DNA from: GCA-003244245 sp036378735
GTDB taxonomy: Bacteria > Actinomycetota > Actinomycetes > Mycobacteriales > Pseudonocardiaceae
DNA: 64,000 nucleotides
Direction: 5' to 3'
Assembly (NCBI GenBank): GCA_036378735.1
Contig: DASUVX010000080.1
Span: 1 to 64,000 of the forward strand
Shown here piece by piece: positions 33,694-41,481 of the stretch. The position numbers and the translations under genes are program-made. Positions within the stretch are counted from its first letter, which is position 1. Each line of letters begins with the position of its first letter. Below the pieces are notes generated by a model that worked only from the letters and a program-made list of their open reading frames with translations, had not been told where the DNA came from and made no database searches.

Positions 33694-34455
33694 TCACGTA
33701 GCGGTGTCCTGGGGGATCCCCGGCCCGGGGTTTTGCGGGACACCCGCGCCCGGGTTCTGCGGGATACCCGCGCCCGGGTTTTGCGGAACATCCGCGCCCG
33801 GGGCCGCGCGGCTCGCCCTGCGGGCCCTCGCCGCCTCGATAAAGATCGGTACGAACGACATCGCAACGATGCCGACCAGGATCAACTCCACGTGATTCTT
33901 GACAAAAGAGATGGCGCCCAGCCAGTAACCCAGCAGCGTCACTCCGGTGGCCCAGGCAACGCCACCGATGACCGAGTAGGTGAAATACCTGCGGGGTTCC
34001 ATACGACCGACCCCGGCGATCGCTGTGATGAACGTCCGCACGATTGGTACGAAACGGCCCAGAATGATCGCTCGGGCGCCGTACTTGTCGAAAAAGGCGT
34101 GCGTCTTGTCCACGTGCTCGCGTCGGAACAGTCGGGAGTCCGGCCGGTCGAACAGCGCGGGCCCGGCTTTGTAGCCCAGGTAGTAGCCGGCCACGTTGCC
34201 CGCCACGGCGCACACCGTGACCAGCAGGCATACCAGCCAGATGGGCGCACCGATGAGACCGCCGGCAACAAACAGACCAGCGGTGAACAGCAACGAGTCG
34301 CCGGGCAGGAAGAATCCGATCAGTAGGCCGCATTCCGCGAAGATGATTAGGCACAAGCCCACGATCACGTACGGACCCATCATCCGCAGCAGCTGCTCCG
34401 GATCGAGCCAGGACGGGCCGACAGCCAGCGACGTGCCGATGTGGCGGGAAATCAC
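33694..34455 (-). CDS. DedA family membrane protein with repeated C-terminal tail
   Basis: DedA proteins are undecaprenyl-phosphate or phospholipid flippase-like membrane proteins that maintain envelope homeostasis. The family core is clear: GFFLPGDSLLFTAGLF, GNVAGYYLGYKAGPALF, then FGRFVPIVRTFITAIAGVG-type sequence (here ILGRFVPIVRTFITAIAGVG). After the last helix and ARRASRAAP, the tail consists of four tandem units related to PGAGVPQN, encoded by a 24-bp repeat. This is not part of the DedA family and matches the repeat at the Asd N terminus 23 kb away. Its position near fba echoes mycobacteria. Confidence 0.9.
   Translation of the reverse strand: MISRHIGTSLAVGPSWLDPEQLLRMMGPYVIVGLCLIIFAECGLLIGFFLPGDSLLFTAGLFVAGGLIGAPIWLVCLLVTVCAVAGNVAGYYLGYKAGPALFDRPDSRLFRREHVDKTHAFFDKYGARAIILGRFVPIVRTFITAIAGVGRMEPRRYFTYSVIGGVAWATGVTLLGYWLGAISFVKNHVELILVGIVAMSFVPIFIEAARARRASRAAPGADVPQNPGAGIPQNPGAGVPQNPGPGIPQDTAT
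33710..33805. repeat. 24-bp palindromic tandem repeat in the DedA C terminus
   Basis: About four units with exact 24-bp spacing (unit anchors TGCGGGACACCCGCG at 33734, variants at 33758 and 33782, plus a diverged copy before). Each contains the short palindrome GCGGG-n3-CCCGC. On the minus strand the unit reads CCGGGCGCGGGTGTCCCGCA and translates as PGAGVPQ. The same unit occurs twice at 56886-56933 in asd. Confidence 0.85.
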
Positions 34456-34507
34456 GGTGCCACGGTAGCGGGAGCCCCTGACGGCACCCGCAGCCGAGGG
34501 TCGCTGA

Positions 34508-34780
34508 TCACCAGGTGCTGATCACGCCGGCCAGCGCGCCGGCCATTGCTCCCAGCAAGACCGCCAGGACGAGCACTGCCCAGGCCGACGGTCTCGGCCG
34601 GGCATGCAGGGACCTTCGACCGGGTCTCACCAGTGGCGGAACGGGGCTAGACGCCTCGGACGGGCCCGTGTCTAGTCCGGAGGCTTGGGCGCGCAATGCG
34701 GCGGATAACTTCCGGCCGACCTGGTCGCCGGTCACGGCGACCTCGTAAGTGGCATCCGGTACCTGAACACTGTTACGCAC
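34508..34780 (-). CDS. small single-span protein coupled to ECF sigma factor
   Basis: A 90-residue protein (MRNSVQVPDATYEVAVTGDQ) with a soluble N-terminal 65 residues and one C-terminal span (WAVLVLAVLLGAMAGALAGV). Its GTG follows the TGA of the sigma gene with no gap, so it is translationally coupled. Position and topology suggest an anti-sigma or accessory factor, but no zinc-binding anti-sigma motif is present, so the role is inferred only. Confidence 0.65.
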   Translation of the reverse strand: MRNSVQVPDATYEVAVTGDQVGRKLSAALRAQASGLDTGPSEASSPVPPLVRPGRRSLHARPRPSAWAVLVLAVLLGAMAGALAGVISTW

Positions 34781-35320
34781 TCACGACCCCTCCAGCATTC
34801 GCTGGAGGGCGTCCAGCGCACGGCTGGCGCTGGACTTGACGGTTCCGCGGCTGACTCCCGTGGCCGTGGCGATTTCGGCCTCGCTCATTCCTCCGTAATA
34901 GCGCAGCACCAGCACCTCGCGCTGCCGCGGCGGCAGCTGGCCTAGCGCGGTGACCACCGCCTGGTGCTCCGTGGTGAGCATCGCCAGTGACTCAGCCGAG
35001 CGCGCGTTGGCCTGATGCGGGGGAACGTAGCCGCGAGCCGTCTTACGACGGCGTAACACCGAGCGGGAGCCGTTGACCACCGCGGTGCGCAGGTAGCCCA
35101 ACGCGGCCGCCTCGTCGCGCAGCCCCGCCCAATGCCGGTGCAGCCCGGTGAACGCCTCCTGCACGACATCCTCGGCGGTGCTGGTCTCGTCGACCAGCAG
35201 GACCGCCAGCCGCACCAGCCGCATCCGGTGCTGGCGGTAGAGGTCCTCCAGAGTCAACGGACTGTTTGGGTCAGGCGCGGGTGGTGGAGCATCCAGCACA
35301 CGGAGGTGGCCGAGGGTCAT
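34781..35320 (-). CDS. SigE/SACE-type ECF RNA polymerase sigma factor
   Basis: Region 2 is seen in LYRQHRMRLVRLAVLLVDET then EDVVQEAFTGLHRHW, and region 4 in LGQLPPRQREVLVLRYYGGM then SEAEIATATGVSRGTVKSSA. The YYGGMSEAEIA signature is typical of the actinobacterial SigE-like ECF subgroup. ATG 35320 is my start choice; an in-frame start at 35404 is possible. The gene is divergent from fba and coupled to a small membrane protein. Confidence 0.88.
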   Translation of the reverse strand: MTLGHLRVLDAPPPAPDPNSPLTLEDLYRQHRMRLVRLAVLLVDETSTAEDVVQEAFTGLHRHWAGLRDEAAALGYLRTAVVNGSRSVLRRRKTARGYVPPHQANARSAESLAMLTTEHQAVVTALGQLPPRQREVLVLRYYGGMSEAEIATATGVSRGTVKSSASRALDALQRMLEGS

Positions 35321-35551
35321 TTCAACCGATTGCTGCACAGTCTTGCACTCCAGTGGTTCGTCGGGGGCCACGCCGGAAACGTACTGCGGCCACCTCATGT
35401 GCATCCGATCGCGTCTGGCCGCCGGCGGTGGGCAATACTGCGCTCTGATTGCCGGCCCAGCCGGCGGCGGTCTGATTTGCCCGGCCCAGCCGGCAGCTAC
35501 TCACCGTGCGGCACGACTGCCACCACCACCAGAAATCGGAGGACACCCGTT

Positions 35552-36586
35552 ATGCCCATCGCGACGCCCGAGGTCTACGGCGAGATGCTGGATCGGGCGA
35601 AGGCCCACCAGTTCGCCTACCCGGCGATCAACGTGACGTCGTCGGAAACCCTCAACGCGGCTTTGCGCGGCTTCGCCGAGGCGAGTAGCGACGGCATCGT
35701 CCAGCTGTCAACGGGTGGGTCGGAGTTCGCTTCCGGTGGCGCGGTCAAGGACATGGTCACCGGTTCGGTGGCGATGGCCGAGTTCGCGCGGGTGGTGGCG
35801 GCGAGGTACCCGGTGAACGTCGTACTGCACACCGACCACTGCCCGGAGAACAAGCTCGACAGCTTTGTCCGGCCGTTGATCGCGATCTCGCAGGAACGGG
35901 TGGCCCGGGGAGAGAACCCGCTGTTCCAGTCCCATATGTGGGACGGCTCGGCCACCGAGTTGCATCGCAACCTGGCTATCGCCGCTGAGTTGCTGACCGA
36001 GTGCGCCAAAGCGAAGATCATTCTAGAGGTGGAGATCGGTGTCGTCGGCGGCGAGGAGGACGGGGTCTCCCACGAGATCAACGAGAAGCTCTACACCACG
36101 GCTGGAGACTACGAGCACACCGTCGACATCCTTGGTGGCGGCGAACAGGGTCGTTACCTACTCGCCGCGACCTTCGGCAACGTGCACGGCGTCTACAAGC
36201 CGGGCAACGTGCAGCTCCGCCCGGAGATCCTGCAAATGGGCCAGGAAGTGGCCGCCCGCAAGCTGGCTCTGCCCGCCGGTTCCAAGCCACTGGACCTGGT
36301 ATTCCACGGCGGATCCGGCTCGGAGCCGGCCGAGATCCATCAGGCGCTGTCGTACGGGGTTGTCAAGATGAATGTGGACACCGACACCCAGTACGCGTTC
36401 ACCCGCCCGATCGCCGCACACATGTTCAGCCACTACGACGGTGTGCTCAAGGTCGACGGCGAGGTCGGCAACAAGAAACTTTACGACCCCCGGTCTTATC
36501 TGAAGCTGGCCGAGCAGTCGATGGCCGCCCGGGTGGTGCAGGCCTGCGAGGATCTCCGCTCCGCCGGCCGCACCCTGGCAGGTTAG
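35552..36586 (+). CDS. fba: class II fructose-bisphosphate aldolase
   Basis: Zinc-dependent cleavage of fructose-1,6-bisphosphate in glycolysis and gluconeogenesis. The 344-residue class IIA protein begins MPIATPEVYGEMLDRAK and has VVLHTDHCPENKL (catalytic Asp and Zn His), EVEIGVVGGEEDGV, NVHGVYKPGN and LVFHGGSGS. ATG 35552 has GGAGGA upstream. The order DedA, fba, DUF3151, purA resembles the mycobacterial arrangement. Confidence 0.96.
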   Translation: MPIATPEVYGEMLDRAKAHQFAYPAINVTSSETLNAALRGFAEASSDGIVQLSTGGSEFASGGAVKDMVTGSVAMAEFARVVAARYPVNVVLHTDHCPENKLDSFVRPLIAISQERVARGENPLFQSHMWDGSATELHRNLAIAAELLTECAKAKIILEVEIGVVGGEEDGVSHEINEKLYTTAGDYEHTVDILGGGEQGRYLLAATFGNVHGVYKPGNVQLRPEILQMGQEVAARKLALPAGSKPLDLVFHGGSGSEPAEIHQALSYGVVKMNVDTDTQYAFTRPIAAHMFSHYDGVLKVDGEVGNKKLYDPRSYLKLAEQSMAARVVQACEDLRSAGRTLAG

Positions 36587-36693
36587 CGGCTCTTCAAGAG
36601 CTACCAACCCGCCTCGCCGCTGCAGTTAACGGCTACCAACACCGACCGCCTTCAGCGTGGTAATCGGGACACCACGGACGGCAGGATGGAGCG

Positions 36694-37110
36694 ATGAACG
36701 TGCACGGCAACCTGCTGGGACCCAACCCGACGTTGCTACCCGAGCAACCCGATGCCGACGCGGCTCTCGAAGCGGCGAACGATCCGTCGACAGTGGCTGC
36801 GGCGTACCCCGAGTTCTCCGCCGCGTGGGCGGCGCTGGCGGTACGGGCTCTCGACGAGGGAGACGCCGTGGCGGGCTATGCCTTCGCCCGCACCGGCTAC
36901 CACCGCGGTCTGGACCAGCTTCGCCGCGCTGGTTGGAAGGGTCACGGACCGGTGCCGTGGTCGCACCGACCCAACCGAGGCTTCCTCCGGGCACTCGCCG
37001 CGTTAGCCCGCGCGGCCGCCGAAATCGGCGAGGATCCCGAGGCTCTGCGGTGCCGGGAGTTCCTGGACGAATGTGATCCCGCCGCGGCTGGGGCCTTGGG
37101 ACTGGAGTGA
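36694..37110 (+). CDS. DUF3151 family protein
   Basis: A 138-residue actinobacterial protein of unknown function: GPNPTLLPEQPDADAALEAA, then YAFARTGYHRGLDQLRRAGW and WSHRPNRGFLRALAALARA, which define the family. Like its mycobacterial relatives it lies between fba and purA. It converges on the gene at 37175, with a 22-bp tandem repeat between them. Confidence 0.88.
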   Translation: MNVHGNLLGPNPTLLPEQPDADAALEAANDPSTVAAAYPEFSAAWAALAVRALDEGDAVAGYAFARTGYHRGLDQLRRAGWKGHGPVPWSHRPNRGFLRALAALARAAAEIGEDPEALRCREFLDECDPAAAGALGLE

Positions 37111-37138
37111 CCGCAAGTCCGGCCCGACCATCCAGTCG

Positions 37139-37180
37139 CGACACACCGGGCACCAGGGCGCGACACGCGCGGGGTTAGTG
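37139..37180. repeat. 22-bp tandem repeat (two units) at convergent gene ends
   Basis: CGACACACCGGGCACCAGGG starts at 37139 and a second unit CGACACGCGCGGGG starts at 37161, exactly 22 bases later. The second unit overlaps the stop codon of the minus-strand gene ending at 37175. The same unit recurs at 49233-49289 and 51782-51890. Confidence 0.7.
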
Positions 37181-37831
37181 GGGGCTGCGAATCAGGTGCC
37201 AGTCCTCGGTGTGGCGGTACCAGGTCCAGCGGTCAGTCGTCCGAGCTGCAACGCCGTCGCGCCACACGCCGGTCGGCCGGCAACCCAGCTGCACGGCACG
37301 TCCCGCAGCATGCCGAACCCGGTGCAACGGGAGCCCGCGGCGCACGACCCGGACGACGAGCCCGAATTCACGGTCCGGCGTCACCTCCAACCGCGTGGCG
37401 CGCCCACGCAGCACTACCTCGTCGTCGCAGTAGGCGACCCCGTCCAGTGGCGCCACCACACCGCGCCCGACCAGCACGCCACCTGCATCGTCACGTAGTA
37501 AGGGGACCGAATCCGGCTCGCCGTAGCGCGCGAGCGCCGCCGCCGCCGCGGGCGCGATCGGCAGGTCCCAGAGCCGCGCCACTGCCGAGTTGGCCTCCGC
37601 CGGCACGAAGCCCACCGGCACCGTCGCCAGGGCCTCGGTGCGTAGCAACCGCAGCAGCACAGCGGCGAGGTCGGCGTCGGTGCCGCAGACCACCAAGCGT
37701 CGACCGTCGAGGTCGGCCAGCAGTGCGTCGAGTTCCTCGCGCCCCGGACGAGCCGGCACCGCCGTTACTGGTTCAGGCCCGGGCCAGCGGGCAGACCCGC
37801 AGGTCAGCACCACAGCCTCAACCACATTCAC
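37175..37831 (-). CDS. conserved hypothetical protein next to purA
   Basis: About 218 residues beginning VNVVEAVVLTCGSARWPG. The segment GRRLVVCGTDADLAAVLLRL and ATVPVGFVPAEANSAVARLW recalls the diacylglycerol-kinase/NAD-kinase fold (a GTD loop and a VPVGFVPA strand), but it is too short for a full kinase, so I leave function open. GTG 37831 or 37825 is the likely start; the longer open frame runs into purA on the other strand and is not credible. It is divergent from purA. Confidence 0.65.
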   Translation of the reverse strand: MNVVEAVVLTCGSARWPGPEPVTAVPARPGREELDALLADLDGRRLVVCGTDADLAAVLLRLLRTEALATVPVGFVPAEANSAVARLWDLPIAPAAAAALARYGEPDSVPLLRDDAGGVLVGRGVVAPLDGVAYCDDEVVLRGRATRLEVTPDREFGLVVRVVRRGLPLHRVRHAAGRAVQLGCRPTGVWRDGVAARTTDRWTWYRHTEDWHLIRSPH

Positions 37832-37888
37832 CCCCTGGAGGTCTACGCTCGCCTCGGTGCGCCCGAACCGACCACAGTGGAGTACCAC

Positions 37889-39172
37889 ATGCCGGCGATC
37901 GTGCTGATCGGCGCCCAATGGGGCGACGAGGGCAAAGGTAAGGCCACTGACCTGCTCGGCGAGCGGGCCCAGTGGGTGGTGCGCTACCAGGGCGGCAACA
38001 ACGCAGGCCACACCGTGGTGCTGCCCAATGGGCAGGACTTCGCGCTGCACCTCATCCCATCGGGAATCCTCACCCCTGGTGTGACCAACGTCATCGGTAA
38101 CGGCGTGGTGGTGGACCCCGGCGTGCTGCTCGACGAGCTGGCTGGGCTGGAAGCGCGAAACGTGGACACGACGCGACTGCTCATCTCCGCAGACGCGCAT
38201 CTGATCATGCCGTACCACGTCGAGATCGATCGTGTCACCGAGCGTTACCTCGGCAAATCAAAGATCGGCACGACCGGGCGCGGTATCGGACCGGCCTACC
38301 AGGACAAGGTGGCCCGGGTGGGGGTACGGGCGCAGGACCTGCTGGACGAGAAAATCCTGCGGCAGAAAGTCGAGGTCGCGCTGGAATTCAAGAACCAGGT
38401 CCTGATCAAGGTCTACAACAGGCGGGCGCTGGACGCCGAGCAGGTGGTGGACACCGTACTCGATCAGGGCGCCCACTTCGCCCACCGGATCGCCGACACC
38501 CGGCTGGTCCTCGACCAGGCGCTGCGCCGTGGCGAGACCGTGCTGCTGGAAGGCAGCCAGGGCACCCTGCTCGACGTCGACCACGGCACCTATCCTTTCG
38601 TCACCTCGTCCAACCCGACAGCGGGCGGCGCCTGCGCCGGCGCAGGCATCGGGCCCACGAAGATCAGCGCCGTGGTGGGGATCCTTAAGGCGTACACCAC
38701 CCGGGTCGGCTCCGGCCCGTTCCCCACCGAGCTGCATGACGCCATGGGCGAGCGGTTGCGCAAGGCTGGGGGCGAGGTCGGCGTCACCACCGGGCGAGCC
38801 CGGCGGGTCGGTTGGTTCGACGCGGTGATCGGGCGATACGCGGCCCGGGTGAACGGAATCACCGACTTCTTCCTGACCAAGCTCGACGTGCTGTCCGGGC
38901 TGGACACCGTGCCGGTCTGCGTGGCCTACGAGGTCGACGGTCGGCGTACTGAGGAGATGCCGATGACCCAGACTGACGTCCACCACGCCGTCCCGGTATA
39001 CGAGGAGCTGCCCGGCTGGTGGGAGGACCTGTCCCGGTGCCGCACCCTCGATGAACTGCCGCTCAACGCGCGCGCCTACGTAGCCCGGTTGGAGCAGCTG
39101 TGCGGAGCCCGCATCTCAGCGATCGGAGTCGGCCCCGGCCGCGACCAAACGATCACCCTCCACGATCTCTAA
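37889..39172 (+). CDS. purA: adenylosuccinate synthetase
   Basis: Catalyses the GTP-dependent condensation of IMP with aspartate, the first committed step to AMP. Typical motifs appear: VLIGAQWGDEGKGKATDLLG (IMP and GTP loop with catalytic Asp and Lys), NNAGHTVV with the catalytic His, GTTGRGIGPAYQDK and EGSQGTLLDVDHGTYPFVTS. The length of 427 residues is normal. ATG 37889 has TGGAG seven bases upstream. A perfect 25-bp hairpin begins one base after its stop. Confidence 0.97.
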   Translation: MPAIVLIGAQWGDEGKGKATDLLGERAQWVVRYQGGNNAGHTVVLPNGQDFALHLIPSGILTPGVTNVIGNGVVVDPGVLLDELAGLEARNVDTTRLLISADAHLIMPYHVEIDRVTERYLGKSKIGTTGRGIGPAYQDKVARVGVRAQDLLDEKILRQKVEVALEFKNQVLIKVYNRRALDAEQVVDTVLDQGAHFAHRIADTRLVLDQALRRGETVLLEGSQGTLLDVDHGTYPFVTSSNPTAGGACAGAGIGPTKISAVVGILKAYTTRVGSGPFPTELHDAMGERLRKAGGEVGVTTGRARRVGWFDAVIGRYAARVNGITDFFLTKLDVLSGLDTVPVCVAYEVDGRRTEEMPMTQTDVHHAVPVYEELPGWWEDLSRCRTLDELPLNARAYVARLEQLCGARISAIGVGPGRDQTITLHDL

Positions 39173-39173
39173 T

Positions 39174-39238
39174 CCCCGACATGGAGACATATCGGGGTCA
39201 GGAGGGCCTCAAAACCCCGATATGTCTCCATGTCGGGG
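39174..39238. repeat. perfect 25-bp inverted repeat (second copy of dispersed hairpin)
   Basis: Arms 39174-39198 and 39214-39238 are exact reverse complements (core CCCGACATGGAGACATATCG) around a 15-base loop. The element starts one base after the purA stop and ends 21 bases before the stop of the convergent antiporter gene, so it could terminate both. The arms are identical over 24 bases to the copy at 5361-5424, while the loops differ. Confidence 0.88.
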
Positions 39239-39259
39239 TTGGGGCGGCGGGGGACGGGC

Positions 39260-40828
39260 TTAGCGGGTGAGCATGGCTTCTTCTAGGTCCAGGTCACGCA
39301 GGGTGCGGGAGAGGACTTCGTCATTGATGCGCCCGGCGTCGCGCAATCCCACCAGCGTTTCCCGTTCGGCGGCGAGCATCTCCAGCCGCAACCGGCGGTA
39401 GATGACGCTGGGGGCCTCGCCGAGTTCGGTTTCCGGACGCCCGAGCCGCTCCCAGACACTGTGACTACGGTGCTCGGCGAGCCTGCGTAACCGGGCGGTC
39501 ACCGAGTCCGGCGCCCCGTCCGAGGCGGTCTCCAGCCGCTCCAGCGCGGCCTGCGTCGCGGCATGGACGGCGTCGGCTTCGGCCAGCGCGTCCTGGAAGG
39601 ACTCGCGACCCTCGACGCCGAGGCGGCGGATCACCCACGGCAATGTGAGGCCGTGCAGCAGCAGGGTTGCCACGGTGACGCAGAACGCCAAGAAGATGAT
39701 CTCGGGACGGCCCGGGAACGGGGCGCCGGAGTCGGTGACCCGCGGCACCGCCGAGGCCGCGGCCAGCGTGACCACTCCCCGCATCCCCGCCCAGGAGATC
39801 ACCGCCGGAACTTGCCACCGCGGCGCCGGGTCCCGGGTACGCACCCGGCGCGACAGCAGCCGAGGCAGGTACGTCGCCGGGAAAACCCACACCACCCTTG
39901 CCAGCACCGCCGTCGCGATCACCGCCGCCGCGGCGATCAGCAGCGGGCCGACAGCACCTACGCCGCGGACCACGGCCGGTAGTTGCAGGCCGATCAGCGC
40001 AAAGACGAACGCCTCGAGCACCGTGTCCGCGGACTGCCACACCGCCTGGTCCAGCAGCCGGGTGGCGTAGCCGGCCTGCGGCGCATGGTGGCCCAGGTAC
40101 AACCCGGTCATTACCACTGCGAGCACTCCTGAGCTGTGCACCTGCTCCGCCAGGGCGTACGCGGCGAAGGGCACCACCAGGCCCAAAGCGCTTTCCAATT
40201 TGGGCTCGCGCAGTCGCAGCCGCACCTGGTGCACCACCCGGCCGAGCACCGCGCCCAGCACCACGCCGCCGGCTGCGGTGAGCACGAACCCACCGAGCCC
40301 GGACCACAGCGAGAACCCAGTTCCCACACCGGCGGCCACCGCGACGCGCAGCGCGGTCAACGCGGTGGCGTCGTTGAACAAGCTCTCCCCGGTCAGCAGC
40401 GTCATCACCCGGCGGGGCAGCCCCAGGCGCCGGCCAATCGCCACCGCGGCCACCGCGTCCGGCGGGGCGACCACCGCCGCCAACGCCAGCGCGGAGGGCA
40501 GCGGCAGGCCGGGCACCAGCCACCAGGCGACCAGCCCGACGCACACGGTGCTGAACAGGACCAATCCCACAGCGAGCAATCCGATCGGCCGGATGTTCGC
40601 CCTGATCTGGATGGCCGAGCTGTCCAGCGCCGCGGAGTACAGCAGCGGCGGCAAGATCCCGTATAGCACCAGGTCCGGGTCGAGCTCATAGTTCGGTACG
40701 CCGGGGATCGCGGAGATGGCCAACCCCGCGACGACTAGCGTGAGCGGTGCGGGGACGCGCAACCGGCGACTCACCGCGGTCACCAGAAGTGCGCCTAGTA
40801 CGAGCAGGATCAGCCGCATACCGTCCAT
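39260..40828 (-). CDS. CPA1/NhaP-type Na+(K+)/H+ antiporter
   Basis: A 522-residue transporter with about 12 spans. VVAPPDAVAAVAIGRRLGLP and LTGESLFNDATALTALRVAV hold the acidic ion-binding residues, and VISWAGMRGVVTLAAASAVP is the characteristic CPA1 motif. A hydrophilic C-terminal domain of about 110 residues (FQDALAEADAVHAATQAALE) follows and probably regulates transport. ATG 40828 is preferred over 40843. It is divergent from a UBP-type zinc-finger gene, a common pairing with such antiporters. Confidence 0.92.
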   Translation of the reverse strand: MDGMRLILLVLGALLVTAVSRRLRVPAPLTLVVAGLAISAIPGVPNYELDPDLVLYGILPPLLYSAALDSSAIQIRANIRPIGLLAVGLVLFSTVCVGLVAWWLVPGLPLPSALALAAVVAPPDAVAAVAIGRRLGLPRRVMTLLTGESLFNDATALTALRVAVAAGVGTGFSLWSGLGGFVLTAAGGVVLGAVLGRVVHQVRLRLREPKLESALGLVVPFAAYALAEQVHSSGVLAVVMTGLYLGHHAPQAGYATRLLDQAVWQSADTVLEAFVFALIGLQLPAVVRGVGAVGPLLIAAAAVIATAVLARVVWVFPATYLPRLLSRRVRTRDPAPRWQVPAVISWAGMRGVVTLAAASAVPRVTDSGAPFPGRPEIIFLAFCVTVATLLLHGLTLPWVIRRLGVEGRESFQDALAEADAVHAATQAALERLETASDGAPDSVTARLRRLAEHRSHSVWERLGRPETELGEAPSVIYRRLRLEMLAAERETLVGLRDAGRINDEVLSRTLRDLDLEEAMLTR

Positions 40829-40856
40829 GAGGTCAGCATGCACCGGGAACTAGTCG

Positions 40857-41120
40857 ATGATCTGTGAACATGTGGCGCAGCTACCCGACCCGGCTCCGGA
40901 GCCGCCCCAGCCGGCGAGCTGCGAAGACTGTAGAGCGCTGGGCGAGTCGGTGTGGGCCCATCTCCGGATGTGCTTGACCTGCGGGCACATTGCCTGCTGC
41001 GATTCCAGCCCGCACCGGCACGCTACGGCGCACTACGTCCGCTGTGAGCACCCGGTGATGCGCTCCGCCGAGCCTGGCGAAAGCTGGCGCTGGTGCTACC
41101 CCGATCAACGCCTGGTCTGA
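40857..41120 (+). CDS. UBP-type zinc-finger protein
   Basis: An 87-residue protein consisting of a UBP-type zinc finger: CEDCRALGESVWAHLRMCLTCGHIACCDSS then HRHATAHYVRCEHPVM supplies the Cys and His ligands. In eukaryotes this fold binds the ubiquitin C terminus; bacterial versions are of unknown function and often neighbour sodium/proton antiporters, as here. The long ligand run is at residues 22-67. Confidence 0.9.
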   Translation: MICEHVAQLPDPAPEPPQPASCEDCRALGESVWAHLRMCLTCGHIACCDSSPHRHATAHYVRCEHPVMRSAEPGESWRWCYPDQRLV

Positions 41121-41138
41121 GCGGGGCGGTGCACTTCT

Positions 41139-41186
41139 GTCGCCGAGTTCGACGCCAGAGCTGCTCAGGGCGTCGAACTCGGCGAC
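41139..41186. terminator. 18-bp perfect hairpin between convergent genes
   Basis: GTCGCCGAGTTCGACGCC at 41139-41156 pairs with its exact complement at 41169-41186 around a 12-base loop. It lies between the zinc-finger gene and the convergent small gene at 41203 and could terminate both. The stem is long enough to be a dispersed repeat like the 25-bp element near purA. Confidence 0.7.
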
Positions 41187-41202
41187 GTCAGGATTGTGCG
41201 GA

Positions 41203-41412
41203 TCAGACGACGGTGTCCAGTGCTCCGCTCTTGGCTTGGGCGAGCAGGTCGCCGAACTGCGCGGCGCTCATCCGGACCCGGGAGCCGAAGTCGTCGGTGA
41301 GCACGACGCGCTGCTCGGGCGGGGCGGATTCATCGACGAACAGTTGCGGGCAGCCGCAGTCACACTGGTTACAGAAGGTGGCGAGCGGCTGGGCGGTGGA
41401 TATGTCGAACAT
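41203..41412 (-). CDS. small cysteine-rich protein divergent from HTH-TPR regulator
   Basis: A 69-residue protein, MFDISTAQPLATFCNQCDCG, with four clustered Cys (CNQCDCGC) followed by PQLFVDESAPPEQRVVLTDD. I recognise the pattern from small proteins next to HTH-TPR regulators in Pseudonocardiales, but no function is known to me. The cluster could bind a metal or be a modified peptide segment. ATG 41412 has GGAGGTGCACC upstream. It is divergent from the regulator starting near 41482. Confidence 0.7.
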   Translation of the reverse strand: MFDISTAQPLATFCNQCDCGCPQLFVDESAPPEQRVVLTDDFGSRVRMSAAQFGDLLAQAKSGALDTVV

Positions 41413-41481
41413 GGTGCACCTCCGGTGTCGTTGCCTGACCATCCGAAAGTACTGGCGTAGCTACACTGCGCAGGACCCCTC

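Noticed and set aside
39465..40544. 359-codon frame inside the antiporter gene
   Set aside because: Gly/Arg/Ala-rich out-of-frame translation of the transporter on the same strand.
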